A stretch of DNA of 64,000 bases from assembly GCF_030372105.1 (NCBI RefSeq), contig NZ_JAUDBQ010000001.1:124001-188000 (forward strand), given 5' to 3'. Shown piece by piece: positions 33,979-44,363 of this stretch. Every line of letters begins with the position of its first letter. The stretch's first letter is position 1. The stretch comes from Cellulomonas cellasea. GTDB lineage: Bacteria > Actinomycetota > Actinomycetes > Actinomycetales > Cellulomonadaceae. The notes under the pieces were generated by a model. That model saw nothing but the letters and a program-made list of their open reading frames with translations, ran no database searches and was not told the origin of the DNA. The translations under genes were made by a program, and so were the position numbers.

Positions 33979-35172
33979 TCAGCTGAACAGGCGTGAGCCG
34001 CAGTGCGGCCACTGCCCGGCGCCCGAGCGGTTGTAGAGCATCTTCGCGCGGGCCGTCTGCTCGTCGGCGGACGCCTGCGAGGGCAGGCCCGTGCCGCCGA
34101 CGGCCTGCCACGTGGCCACCGAGAACTGGTACAGCCCGTGGTACTTGCCGGTCGCGGAGACGATCGACGCGTTGCCGCCCGACTCGCACTTCGCCAGCGC
34201 GGCCCAGTTCAACGAGTCGGCGGCGCCGCCCGCGGTGATGGCGCTGCCCGACGACGAGGACGCCGCGGCCCGCTTCTTGGTGCCCACCTTGACGACCTCG
34301 TCGACCGGGGCCTGGGCCACCGTGTCGGAGAGGGTCTCGCGGGCCGTCTCCACGCCGTCCACAGTGGTGACGCGGTCGACGACGGTGCGGACACCGGCGA
34401 CGCCCTGGGTGACGACGGCCTTCTGGCCGACGTAGCGCGACGCGTCGTCCTGCGTCACGGTGCCGAAGGCGATCTCGCTGGTGGTGGTGACCTCCTCGAC
34501 GGTCACGCGGCTCACGACGACGGACACACGGCCCGCGTCGGTGCGGGTGACGGTCACGGTGTCGTGCTCGCCGAGCGTGATGCCCAGGCCGTCGAGGGCG
34601 TCCCCGACGGTGGTGGAACCGTCGTCGACGGTGAGTGTCTGGCCGTCCACGACCACGTCGGCGGGGCCGTCCAGGGTCAGTTCGAGCGACAGCTCGGGGC
34701 GGCCGTCGGCGGTGGAGCGGGTGGCCAGGAGCCGCACATCGGCGCCGCGCGACGCCAGCGTCTCGAGGGCCTCGTCGGCGGTGAGCGCCGTGGTCCACAC
34801 GCTCTCGGCGGTCCCATCGGTCTGCACGTCGATCTGGCGTGCGTGCCGGACGACGATCTCGGCGCCGTCCTGCAGGGCCCCCAGGGGGGCGACCAGGTCA
34901 CGCTCGGATATCTCGATGTCCTTCTCGTCGAGGAGCCCCTCGACGCTGCCGGACCAGGTGGTCACGGTCGTGGTCTCGCCGTTCACGTCCAGCGAGACGG
35001 TTTTGTGGGCGGCGGCTGCGACGGCGGTGCCGGAGCCGACCAGCAGGACTGCTGTCGCCGCGACGACGGCGCGGAATCGCATGGAGCGGAAGGGGGCCGA
35101 GCCGGTGGCCCGGCGGCGGGGGGCGGCGCTCTCGGAAGCGTCCGTGGAGGGGGATTGAGTCGAGGAAGTCAC
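33979..35172 (-). CDS. rpfB: Resuscitation-promoting factor RpfB
   Basis: Secreted or anchored muralytic enzyme, 397 residues, which cleaves peptidoglycan and promotes growth resumption of dormant cells in actinobacteria. The N-terminal basic region is followed by a hydrophobic segment (VVAATAVLLVGSGTAVAAAA), then three DUF348 repeats (VSLDVNGETTTVTTWSGSVEGLL and two more), a G5 domain (about 230-305) and a C-terminal Rpf catalytic domain: LNWAALAKCESGGNASIVSA with the catalytic Glu in CESGG, and KYHGLYQFSVATWQAVGG. The GTG start was chosen as nearest to the signal region; the ribosome site is weak. A long leader and an MtrA-like box lie upstream. Confidence 0.95.
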   Translation of the reverse strand: MTSSTQSPSTDASESAAPRRRATGSAPFRSMRFRAVVAATAVLLVGSGTAVAAAAHKTVSLDVNGETTTVTTWSGSVEGLLDEKDIEISERDLVAPLGALQDGAEIVVRHARQIDVQTDGTAESVWTTALTADEALETLASRGADVRLLATRSTADGRPELSLELTLDGPADVVVDGQTLTVDDGSTTVGDALDGLGITLGEHDTVTVTRTDAGRVSVVVSRVTVEEVTTTSEIAFGTVTQDDASRYVGQKAVVTQGVAGVRTVVDRVTTVDGVETARETLSDTVAQAPVDEVVKVGTKKRAAASSSSGSAITAGGAADSLNWAALAKCESGGNASIVSATGKYHGLYQFSVATWQAVGGTGLPSQASADEQTARAKMLYNRSGAGQWPHCGSRLFS

Positions 35173-35469
35173 GCGTTTCCAGACGTCGGAGTTCCCGGGC
35201 ACGGGGAGACGGTGCGGCCTCAGACAGGCCCCAACGACGACGTCGACCGACCGGCCGCACGACGATGTGCGTCCTCCTGGGAGGCTGCACCCGCTGGTCC
35301 GGATCCCCGATCCGGCAGTCACGGCCCGCGGTCACGTGTCGTGAACGAGCCGGCGTCGCCCGCGCGCACACCACCACACAGGTGGCGAACGGCGTTCGAG
35401 CGACATAGGACCGTAACTGGTGCGTGACAGATGTGCCAATCGGCGGCTGTCAGCGCGGAGCCCTCGGGG
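35173..35469 (-). other. Long leader/promoter region of rpfB
   Basis: 297 bp without a supported gene between the two Rpf-like genes. A promoter-like region lies at its far end (about 35400-35437), leaving an untranslated leader of about 230 nt. The leader contains a GC-rich palindrome (35299-35315) and an AGGAGG (35273-35278) not followed by a start in the rpfB frame. I could not match it to the c-di-AMP (ydaO) riboswitch known upstream of some actinobacterial rpf genes. Confidence 0.5.
35412..35428 (-). promoter_or_regulatory. MtrA-like direct repeat upstream of rpfB
   Basis: On the minus strand the sequence is GTCACG-CACCA-GTTACG followed by GTC. The two GTNACG half-sites are 11 bp apart, one helical turn, as expected for an OmpR/MtrA-type response regulator binding head to tail. 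TACGGT within the second half-site could be the -10, with TTGGCA 18 bp upstream (35436-35441) as -35. MtrA control of rpfB is reported in mycobacteria; use here is inferred. Confidence 0.6.
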
Positions 35470-36714
35470 TCAGTACCAGCCCTTGGCCTGGGAGGCGGCC
35501 CACGCCCCGCAGGGAGTGCCGTAACGGCCCTCGATGTAGTTCAAACCCCAGGTGATCTGGGTCGCCGGGTTGGTGCGCCAGTCGTCGGCCACAGTGGCCA
35601 TCTTCGAGCCCGGCAGGGCCTGCGGGATGCCGTAGGCGCCCGACGACTTGTTCTCGGCGTTCACCCGCCAGCCGCTCTCCTTCTTCCACAGCGACAGCAG
35701 GCAGGCGAACTCGTCGTCGCCGTACCCCCGCGCCGCCGCGAGCTGCTTGCCGAGCTCCTGCGCGCTGCCCGGCTCCACCACGACGGTGGACGGGTCGGGG
35801 AGCTCCTGGGTGCCGACCCGGACGACCTGCGTCACGGGCGCCACCGTCACGACGGACGCCACGACGGTCCGCTCGACGACGGCGCCGCCCACGATCGACA
35901 GCGAGTACGTGGTGGTCCGCACCCCGGCCTTGCCCTTGGTCTTGACGACCTTGTTGCCCTTGACGAGCGCCGGGTCCTCGACCTCTTCGACCTCGAAGGG
36001 CACGACCTCGGTCTGCGTCTCCCCGCCCACGCTGGCGCGGGTGACCAGGACGACCAAACCGTCCACGGCCGTCGCGTCCAGCGGCACCGAGACCTGGTCG
36101 CCCTCCTCGAGCACCAGGCCGATCTCGCGCAGCGCCTCGCGGACCGTGGGCGCGCTGGTCACGCCGTCGATGACCTGCCCGTCCACCGCGAGGTGGATCG
36201 TCTTCTGGGTGGAGACCCGCAGCGGCTCCCGGCCGAGCGACGCCGAGCGCGACGCCGACAGCAGCGTGTCCCCGCCGCGCAGCCCCAGGCCGTCCACCGC
36301 CTCGCCCACCGTCAGCGCGGTGGTCCACACGCGCTGCTCCGAGCCGTCGATCACCACGTCGAGCTCACGCCCGTGCCGCACCACGACCTGGGAGTTGTTC
36401 CTCACCGGCTCGTCGACGCCCGGCGCGACCAAGTCGCGCTCGCCAACCTCGATGCCGCCGCCGGCGAGCACGTCGCCCACGGTGCGGCCGAACGCGCTGA
36501 CCTCGACGGTCTGCCCGTCGAGGTCCACGGTGACGGTCTTGTGCAGCACGGCGAAGGCGCTGGTGCCGCCTGCGACGAGGGCCAGGACGAGCGCCTGGGC
36601 GCCGAGCCGGGCCACGCGGGATATGCCGGAGGCCTCGCGAGCCGAGCGCTCCTGGGCCTCGCGCAGCGCCGCACGCTCGCGCCGCGTCTGCGGCTGCGCG
36701 TCGTGCTGGGGCAC
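35470..36714 (-). CDS. RpfB-like protein with SLT-type muramidase domain
   Basis: Second exported muralytic protein, 414 residues, with the same N-terminal layout as RpfB but another catalytic end. After a charged cytoplasmic start there is one hydrophobic segment (ALVLALVAGGTSAFAVL), three DUF348 repeats, and a G5 domain (about 225-300). The C-terminus is a lysozyme-like fold of the transglycosylase/aggregation-promoting-factor type: ACLLSLWKKESGWRVNAENKSSGAYGIPQALPGSKM and NPATQITWGLNYIEGRYGTPCGAW. The likely catalytic Glu is in KKESGW. It starts with GTG after GAGGAG. It is adjacent to, and shares a promoter box with, rpfB, suggesting joint control of wall remodelling. Confidence 0.9.
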   Translation of the reverse strand: MPQHDAQPQTRRERAALREAQERSAREASGISRVARLGAQALVLALVAGGTSAFAVLHKTVTVDLDGQTVEVSAFGRTVGDVLAGGGIEVGERDLVAPGVDEPVRNNSQVVVRHGRELDVVIDGSEQRVWTTALTVGEAVDGLGLRGGDTLLSASRSASLGREPLRVSTQKTIHLAVDGQVIDGVTSAPTVREALREIGLVLEEGDQVSVPLDATAVDGLVVLVTRASVGGETQTEVVPFEVEEVEDPALVKGNKVVKTKGKAGVRTTTYSLSIVGGAVVERTVVASVVTVAPVTQVVRVGTQELPDPSTVVVEPGSAQELGKQLAAARGYGDDEFACLLSLWKKESGWRVNAENKSSGAYGIPQALPGSKMATVADDWRTNPATQITWGLNYIEGRYGTPCGAWAASQAKGWY

Positions 36715-36774
36715 CGGTGCTCCTCGTGCTGGGGGAAGTGGCAGCGGACGTCGCTGCCGGTCGGCCGCACCGAC

Positions 36775-36791
36775 CGTAACCGATCCGTGAC
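36775..36791 (-). promoter_or_regulatory. MtrA-like direct repeat upstream of second Rpf-like gene
   Basis: On the minus strand GTCACG-GATCG-GTTACG is followed by GTC, 61 nt before the GTG start. Half-sites, 11-bp period and the flanking GTC are identical to those upstream of rpfB, while the spacer differs, which argues for a conserved binding site. TACGGT could serve as -10. Confidence 0.6.
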
Positions 36792-36869
36792 GCTAGCGGG
36801 TAGCCGACAGCGGCCTGATCGGCGGGTTCTCACCCGACCCTCACTCCTGTGGCGGCGCCCCGAACGGGC

Positions 36870-37810
36870 TCACCAGGGGCCGTAGACGTCCTGTGAGGTC
36901 GCCGCGATGGCCGCGCACACGTCGGCCAAGTCCCGGTCCAGCGTCGCGGCGACGTGGCGCACGGTGTGCGGCAGCAGGTACGGCGAGTTCGGCCGGCCGC
37001 GGTACGGGTGCGGCGTCAGATACGGCGCGTCAGTCTCCACGAGCACCCGGTCGAGCGGCGTGGCCCGCAGGGCCTCCCGGAGCCCGTCGTTCGCCTTGAA
37101 CGTGACGGGCCCCGCGAACGACAGGTACCAGCCGTGCTCGGCGCACACGGCGGCCATCTGCGCGTCGCCCGAGTAGCAGTGGAACACCGTGCGCTCGGGC
37201 GCGCCGTCCCGCAGCAGCACGTCGATGACGTCCTGGTGCGCGTCACGGTCGTGGATCTGCAGGGCCAGGCCCAGCTCCTTGGCGAGCGCGATATGCGCCC
37301 GGAACGCCTCGACCTGCGCCCGGCGGCCGGCCGGCCCGGCGCGGAAGAAGTCCAGCCCGGTCTCGCCGATCGCGCGGACCCGCTCGTTGCCACGGGCCAG
37401 CTCCGCGATCCGGGAGATCGCCGCGTCGAGGGGCACGTCGTGCCGGGCCTCGGGCGCCGGATCCAGGCCGTCCGGGGCCACCTCGCGGACGCCCGCGTGC
37501 AGCACCGCCTCGTTCGGGTGCACTGCGAGCGCCCCCAGCAGCGTGCGGTCCCCCGCGGCGGCCCGCTCGCGCAGCAGCGCGTCAGTCCACGCGGCGGCGT
37601 CCAGGTCGCAGCCGACCTGCACCATGCGCGTCACCCCGACGGCGGCCGCGGCTGCTAGGTGATCGTCGAGCGTGCGCGGGGCGCCTCCCCCGTCACCGTC
37701 CCCGGGCACGTCGAAGGACAGCACGCTCTCGAGGTGCGTGTGGTTGTCGACGACGGGCACGGGCAACGGCTCGGGGGCGGCGGGCCATCCCCGTTCGCGC
37801 GTGCGTCGGC

Positions 37811-37814
<4 letters not shown>
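36870..37814 (-). CDS. tatD: TatD-family metal-dependent hydrolase
   Basis: Predicted TatD DNase/hydrolase, 314 residues, TIM-barrel amidohydrolase fold. The metal site is seen as VVDNHTHLE near the N-terminus, AIGETGLDFF in the middle, LQIHDRDAHQDV, FHCYSGDAQM and VLVETDAPYLTPHPYRGRPNSP at the end, all family hallmarks. The insertion GDGDGGGAP after the first motif is unusual but small. The start overlaps metG by 4 bp (ATGA), matching the actinobacterial metG-tatD-rpfB order. Known relatives act as 3'-5' exonucleases or D-aminoacyl hydrolases; the substrate is unknown here. Confidence 0.93.
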
Positions 37815-39439
<1,625 letters not shown>

Positions 39440-39445
39440 GGGTTC

Positions 39446-39451
39446 ATCGTA
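39446..39451 (-). promoter_or_regulatory. Putative -10 of a leaderless metG transcript
   Basis: TACGAT on the minus strand, 6 nt before the metG ATG, matches TAnnnT and its spacing would place the transcript start at the initiation codon. No convincing -35 is visible. Confidence 0.4.
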
Positions 39452-39519
39452 GGACCGCCGCCAGGGCAGTCTCCCTGTCATTTCACGGGTCGGCCCCGCG
39501 TCGGTCGCAGCGCCGCCCG

Positions 39520-40701
39520 TCAGAGCCGGGTCAGCCCGCGGCGCAGCCCTCGCACGGCCTGCGCGATGCGCTGCTCGTTCTCGATCAGCGCGAACCGCAC
39601 GTGCCCGTCGCCGCCCGGGCCGAAGCCGACGCCGGGCGAGACCGCGACGTCGCATTCGCGCACCAGGTGCTGGGCGAACTCGATTGAGCCCATGTCCGCG
39701 TACGGCTCCGGGATCTTGGCCCAGGCGAACATCGTGCCCTTGGGCTTGAGGATGTCCCAGCCGATGCGCCCCAGGCCGTCGACGAGGGCGTCACGCCGCG
39801 CCTCGTAGACCTTGTTGAGCTCGCGCGGGTAGTCGGCCGCCTCGTTGAGCGTGACCGTCGCGGCGATCTGGATGGGCTGGAAGGTGCCGTAGTCCAGGTA
39901 GCTCTTGAGCTTGGCCAGCGCGCCGACCACATCCGGCCGCCCGACGAGGAACGCGACGCGCCAGCCGGCCATCGAGAAGGACTTGGTCATCGAGTACAGC
40001 TCGACGGCCACCTCCTTGGCGCCCTCGCACTGCAGGATCGACGGGGGGCTCCACCCGTCGAAGCACATGTCGCCGTAGGCCAGGTCGTGCACCAGCACCA
40101 CGTCCCGCTCGCGGGCCCAGTCGACCAGCCTCTGCAGGTCCGCGAGCTCGACGGTGGTGGTCGTGGGGTTGTGCGGGAACGACAGCACCACCACGCGCGG
40201 CTTGGGCCAGCCCAGCTCCCACGCCTCCATCACGCGGTCGATGTACCCGGCGCCGTCGTCCCCGTCGCCGATGGGCACCTGGCGCGCGTCGGCGCCCGCG
40301 AAGTACGGGCCCCAGATGTGGATCGGGTAGCTGGGCGTCGGCACGATCGCCGCGTCACCGGGCTGCAGCAGCACCCACATGAGGTGGCTGAACCCCTCCT
40401 TGGCGCCGATGGTGGACAGCACCTCGGTGTCCGGGTCCAGCGCGACGCCGAAGCGGCGCGAGTACAGGTCGGCCACGGCCTGGCGCAGCTTGGGCAGCCC
40501 GCGTGAGGAGGAGTACCTGTGGTTGCGGGTGTTCGCCGCCGCCTCGGCCAGCTTGTCCACGGCGACCTGCGGGCTGGGCAGGTCCGGGTTGCCGAAGCCC
40601 AGGTCGATGACGTCGCGCCCCTCGCGGCGGGCCTCGAGCTTGAGCGAGTCGATGATCGTGAACACGTAGGGCGGCAGGCCCGGGATGCGACGGAACTCCA
40701 T
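39520..40701 (-). CDS. PLP-dependent aminotransferase, AlaC-like
   Basis: Class I/II aminotransferase, 393 residues, of the group that includes the glutamate-pyruvate aminotransferase AlaC. It would interconvert alanine or a related amino acid and its keto acid in the cytosol. Motifs are VIDLGFGNPDLPSPQVAVDKL, STIGAKEGFSHLM, VLSFPHNPTTTT, VVLVHDLAYGDMCFDG with the cofactor-binding Asp and Tyr, and the Schiff-base lysine in YSMTKSFSMAGWR. The C-terminal Arg for the substrate carboxylate is in GHVRFALIE. It lies upstream of metG on the same strand, 80 bp away. Exact substrate is uncertain. Confidence 0.88.
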   Translation of the reverse strand: MEFRRIPGLPPYVFTIIDSLKLEARREGRDVIDLGFGNPDLPSPQVAVDKLAEAAANTRNHRYSSSRGLPKLRQAVADLYSRRFGVALDPDTEVLSTIGAKEGFSHLMWVLLQPGDAAIVPTPSYPIHIWGPYFAGADARQVPIGDGDDGAGYIDRVMEAWELGWPKPRVVVLSFPHNPTTTTVELADLQRLVDWARERDVVLVHDLAYGDMCFDGWSPPSILQCEGAKEVAVELYSMTKSFSMAGWRVAFLVGRPDVVGALAKLKSYLDYGTFQPIQIAATVTLNEAADYPRELNKVYEARRDALVDGLGRIGWDILKPKGTMFAWAKIPEPYADMGSIEFAQHLVRECDVAVSPGVGFGPGGDGHVRFALIENEQRIAQAVRGLRRGLTRL

Positions 40702-40842
40702 GCCCGGACGCTAGACCCGCAGGCGGCGCGGCGGCCAGGGCTTTCGCCGCGGCCAGGGCATCCGCGACGCGCCGAGGGCTGACTCCCCGCGCCGAACCTG
40801 AGAGGCTGGCCAGGAGCGACCGCACCACCTCAGGAGACCCCC

Positions 40843-41451
40843 ATGCCCGGCCCCACCCCCGCCCCCGCCAGCACGCGCACGCACCGTGCGCTCCTGGTCG
40901 TCGACGTGCAGCCCACGTTCTGCGAGGGCGGCGCGCTCGGCGTCGAGGGCGGCAACGCCGTGGCCGAGGCGATCGCCGCCTACGCCGCCCAGAACCGCCA
41001 CCGCTACGACCTCGTCGTCACCACCCAGGACTGGCACATCGACCCGGGCGCCCACTTCAGCGAGGCCCCGGACTTCATCGACACCTGGCCGCCGCACGGC
41101 GTGGCGGGCACCGCCGAGGCCGAGCTGCACCCCGCGCTGGCCGGGCTCCGGCCCGATGCCAGCGTCAAGAAGGGCGAGTACGCCGCGGCCTACTCGGGGT
41201 TCGAGGCGGTGGACGCCGAGGGCCGCTCACTGGCGGCACTGCTCGACGCCGGGCAGGTGACGGATGTCGACGTGGTGGGCATCGCCGAGTCGCACTGCGT
41301 GAAGGCCACGACGCTCGACGCCCTCACCCTCGGGCTGCGGGCCCGCGTGCTCACCGACCTCACCGTGCCGGTCACCCCCGAGCAGGGCCTGCAGGCCCGG
41401 CAGGCGATGTCCGCCGCGGGCGCCGAGCTGGTCGCCTCCCAGGACGCCTGA
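40843..41451 (+). CDS. pncA: Nicotinamidase/isochorismatase-family hydrolase
   Basis: Cysteine hydrolase of 202 residues, likely PncA, which deamidates nicotinamide to nicotinate for NAD salvage. The catalytic triad is visible: Asp in ALLVVDVQPTFCEGG, Lys in ASVKKGEYAAAYSGFEA and Cys in VGIAESHCVKATTLDAL. The metal-binding segment DWHIDPGAHFSE contains the expected D-x-H...H. AGGAGA precedes the ATG. It is monocistronic, convergent with rsmI. Another isochorismatase-type amidase is possible but less likely. Confidence 0.88.
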   Translation: MPGPTPAPASTRTHRALLVVDVQPTFCEGGALGVEGGNAVAEAIAAYAAQNRHRYDLVVTTQDWHIDPGAHFSEAPDFIDTWPPHGVAGTAEAELHPALAGLRPDASVKKGEYAAAYSGFEAVDAEGRSLAALLDAGQVTDVDVVGIAESHCVKATTLDALTLGLRARVLTDLTVPVTPEQGLQARQAMSAAGAELVASQDA

Positions 41452-41476
41452 GCCGGCCGGCGAACCGCGGGGGCCG

Positions 41477-42376
41477 TCAGCGCTTGCGGGCGGCGAGGGC
41501 CGCGGCGTAGAGGTCGCGCTTGGGCACCTGGGCGGCCTCGGCCACCTCGGACACCGCGTCCTTGAGCCGCTCCCCGGCATCCGCCCGGGCGAGCACCTCC
41601 GCGACCAGGTCCGCGGTGGACACCGCTGCCCGGCCCACGTCCCCGCCCACCACCACGGCGATCTCGCCGCGCACCTCCCCGGCCCGCGCCCAGGCCAGCA
41701 GATCCCCGAGCGGGCCGCGGCGGACCTCCTCATACGTCTTGGTCAACTCGCGGCACACGGCGGCGGGCCGCTCCGCGCCGAAGGCCTCGGACATCGCCGC
41801 GAGGGTGTCCGCCAGCCGGTGCGGCGCCTCGAAGAAGACGAGCGTGCGGCGCTCGGTGGCGAGCTCGGCCAGGGCCCGCGCCCGCTCGCCGGGCTTGCGG
41901 GGCGGGAAGCCCTCGAAGCAGAACCGGTCGGTCGGCAGCCCGGAGAGCGCCAACGCGGTGAGCACGGCGCTGGGCCCGGGCGCGGCGGTCACCGGCAGCC
42001 CGGCCGCGACGGCCGCCTCCACCACCCGGAACCCGGGGTCGGACACCGCGGGCATGCCCGCGTCGGTGACCACCAGGACGGTGCCGCCCCCGGCGACCAC
42101 CTCCAACAGGTCTCCGGCCCGCTCGGCCTCGTTGTGCTCGTGGTAGCTGACCACGCGCCCGCCGATCACCACGCCCATCCGGGACGCGAGCCCTCGCAGC
42201 CGCCGGGTGTCCTCCGCGGCGACCACATCAGCCTCGGCGAGCAGCCGGCGCAGGTGCAGCGACGCGTCCTCCACATCGCCGATGGGCGTCGCGGCGAGCA
42301 CGAGGCGGCCGGTCGTGGCGCCGTGCCCGGGCGCCGTGGGGACGGAGGCCGGCGTGGGGGTCGTGGGGGTGCTCAC
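41477..42376 (-). CDS. rsmI: 16S rRNA (cytidine1402-2'-O)-methyltransferase
   Basis: SAM-dependent tetrapyrrole-methylase-fold enzyme that 2'-O-methylates C1402 in the ribosomal P-site, 299 residues. Motifs are RLVLAATPIGDVEDASLHLRRLLAEADVVAAEDTRR, TVLVVTDAGMPAVSDPGFRVV, APGPSAVLTALALSGLPTDRFCFEGFPPRK and EAPHRLADTL. The GTG start was selected at the beginning of a Thr/Pro-rich lead-in. It is divergent from pmt, as in mycobacteria (Rv1003/Rv1002c), with about 150 bp between them. Confidence 0.95.
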   Translation of the reverse strand: MSTPTTPTPASVPTAPGHGATTGRLVLAATPIGDVEDASLHLRRLLAEADVVAAEDTRRLRGLASRMGVVIGGRVVSYHEHNEAERAGDLLEVVAGGGTVLVVTDAGMPAVSDPGFRVVEAAVAAGLPVTAAPGPSAVLTALALSGLPTDRFCFEGFPPRKPGERARALAELATERRTLVFFEAPHRLADTLAAMSEAFGAERPAAVCRELTKTYEEVRRGPLGDLLAWARAGEVRGEIAVVVGGDVGRAAVSTADLVAEVLARADAGERLKDAVSEVAEAAQVPKRDLYAAALAARKR

Positions 42377-42527
42377 GCGTCCCAGCCTGCCACCCCCGGC
42401 GTCCTCGCCCGTCGCCTGCCCGCCGGGGCCCTGCTCCCACCGGAGCCACGTTCGCGAAGCCGCCCCGGGCGCCGCGGCGCAGACGAGGCATCTGGGCACT
42501 GTCGGCGGCGGTGTCGCCCCGCCTAAC

Positions 42528-44330
42528 ATGACCCGCGTGCCGCGTACACCCGAGGATGACGCCACCCGCCAGAACGGCCACGCGCCGGTCGGCCCCGCTG
42601 GCGTTCCCACCGCTGTGGAGGTCGACGCGGCGCACCCCCGCGCCATCGACGAGCCGGCCGGCGACGACGCCGGCCCGCCGCCGTGGCCGCCGACGGATGA
42701 CGGCGCCCACGACGAGCGCACCGCCGACGAGGAGCTGCCCCTGCCCACCGTCGAGCGCCTGCGCCGCAGGCTGCTCGGCGAGCGCACGCTGCTGCTCGAC
42801 GCCACCCCGCGCGCCCGGCTGACCGGCTGGCTGTGGGCCCTGGCCGTCACCGCGCTGGCCGCCGTGCTGCGCTTCGTGCGGCTTGGCACCCCGCACAGCC
42901 TCGTCTTCGACGAGACCTACTACGTCAAGGACGCGTTCTCGCTGCTGACCCAGGGCTATGAGGCCCAGTGGGGCGAGGAGCCGAACCCGGCGTTCGAGGC
43001 GGGCGACACGAGCATGCTCGGCGTCGACCCGTCGTATGTGGTGCATCCGCCGGTGGGCAAGTGGCTCATCGGGTGGGGCATCGAGCTCGGCGGCGGCGCG
43101 GGCAACTCGGCGGCGTGGCGGCTCGCGGCCGCCATCGTCGGCACGTTGAGCGTGCTGCTGATGGTGCGCATCGCCCGGCGGCTGTTCGCCTCGAACGCGC
43201 TGGGGGTCACGGCGGGGCTGCTGCTCGCCGTCGACGGCGCCGCGATCGTGGGCTCGCGCATCAGCCTGCTCGACGGCTTCGTGATGTTCTTCGCGCTGGC
43301 CGCGTTCGGGGCGCTGATCCTCGACCGCGAGCAGGCCAGACGGCGCCTCGCGGACCGCACGGCGGTGATCCTCGACGCGGGCGGCACGCTCGGCTGGGGC
43401 CCAGGGCTCGGCGTCCGCTGGTGGCGGCTCGCGGCCGCGGTGCTGCTGGGCCTGTGCATCGGCACCAAGTGGTCTGGCCTCTACTTCCTGGCGGTCTTCG
43501 GCCTGATGACCGTCGCGTGGGACGCCACGGCCCGCCGCGCGGCAGGCGTCCGGAACTGGCCGCTGGCCACGTTCGTGCGGGACGCCGTCCCCGCGGGCAT
43601 CGCCATGGTGGGCATCGCCGCCGTCACGTATGTGGCCTCGTGGGCGTCATGGTTCCGCACCCCGCAGGCCTACCTGCGCCAGTGGGCGGCCGAGAACCCG
43701 GATCAGGGCGTCCAGTGGCTGCCCGAGGCCCTGCGCTCGCTGGTGAAGTACCACCAGGACATGTGGGGGTTCCACCGCGGCCTGACGTCGGAGCACACCT
43801 ACTCGGCGCATCCGCTGGGCTGGATCGTGCAGTGGCGGCCCACGTCCTACTGGTACCCGAGCGAGGTCTCCTCGTTGTCGGGCGACGCCGCGCGCGAGGC
43901 CTGCGGGGCCGACTCCTGCGCGCAGGCGATCACGTCGCTCGGCAACCCGCTGCTGTGGTGGGCCGGCGCGGCGGCGATCCTCGTCGCGCTGGTGTGGCTC
44001 GTGTGGCAGCGCGACTGGCGCGCGGGCGCGGTGCTGTCCGGCATCGTCGCCGGGTGGCTCCCCTGGTTCCTGTACGCCGAGCGCACCATCTTCACGTTCT
44101 ACTCGGTGGCGTTCGTGCCGTGGGTGGTGCTCACCCTGACCTACGTGCTGGGCCTCGTGGTGGGGCCGCCCGACGGCGACCGCCGGGCCCGGCGGCAGGC
44201 CATCGGGTGGGCGGCGGCCTTCGTGGCGCTGATCGTGGCGGTGAGCGCGTTCTTCTACCCGATCTGGACGGCGTGGGTCATCCCGTACGACTTCTGGCGC
44301 ATGCACATGTGGCTGACGAGCTGGATCTGA
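42528..44330 (+). CDS. pmt: Dolichyl/polyprenyl-phosphate-mannose protein O-mannosyltransferase
   Basis: Multipass GT39 enzyme, 600 residues, that transfers mannose from polyprenyl-phosphate mannose to Ser/Thr of exported proteins. A disordered acidic N-terminus (about 90 residues) precedes the first helix. The catalytic loop is TPHSLVFDETYYVKDAFSLL with the conserved D-E pair. Others are HPPVGKWLIGWGIEL, SRISLLDGFVMFFALAAFG, GLCIGTKWSGLYFL and the C-terminal WRMHMWLTSWI. It is divergent from rsmI. Rv1002c of M. tuberculosis is the characterised relative. It suggests that secreted proteins here, such as the Rpf-like proteins and glycosidases, may be mannosylated; that link is inference. Confidence 0.95.
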   Translation: MTRVPRTPEDDATRQNGHAPVGPAGVPTAVEVDAAHPRAIDEPAGDDAGPPPWPPTDDGAHDERTADEELPLPTVERLRRRLLGERTLLLDATPRARLTGWLWALAVTALAAVLRFVRLGTPHSLVFDETYYVKDAFSLLTQGYEAQWGEEPNPAFEAGDTSMLGVDPSYVVHPPVGKWLIGWGIELGGGAGNSAAWRLAAAIVGTLSVLLMVRIARRLFASNALGVTAGLLLAVDGAAIVGSRISLLDGFVMFFALAAFGALILDREQARRRLADRTAVILDAGGTLGWGPGLGVRWWRLAAAVLLGLCIGTKWSGLYFLAVFGLMTVAWDATARRAAGVRNWPLATFVRDAVPAGIAMVGIAAVTYVASWASWFRTPQAYLRQWAAENPDQGVQWLPEALRSLVKYHQDMWGFHRGLTSEHTYSAHPLGWIVQWRPTSYWYPSEVSSLSGDAAREACGADSCAQAITSLGNPLLWWAGAAAILVALVWLVWQRDWRAGAVLSGIVAGWLPWFLYAERTIFTFYSVAFVPWVVLTLTYVLGLVVGPPDGDRRARRQAIGWAAAFVALIVAVSAFFYPIWTAWVIPYDFWRMHMWLTSWI

Positions 44331-44363
44331 CGCGCCGGCCGGGCGGGCCCGCCTAGCCCTGGC

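Noticed and set aside
35273-35278. AGGAGG ribosome-site-like sequence in the rpfB leader
   Set aside because: No start codon in the rpfB frame follows at a usable distance. The nearest GTG opens a different frame that runs against rpfB coding sequence.
35173-35469. c-di-AMP (ydaO) riboswitch upstream of rpfB
   Set aside because: Such elements occur before some actinobacterial rpf genes, but I could not find the conserved segments by eye. A covariance search would be needed.
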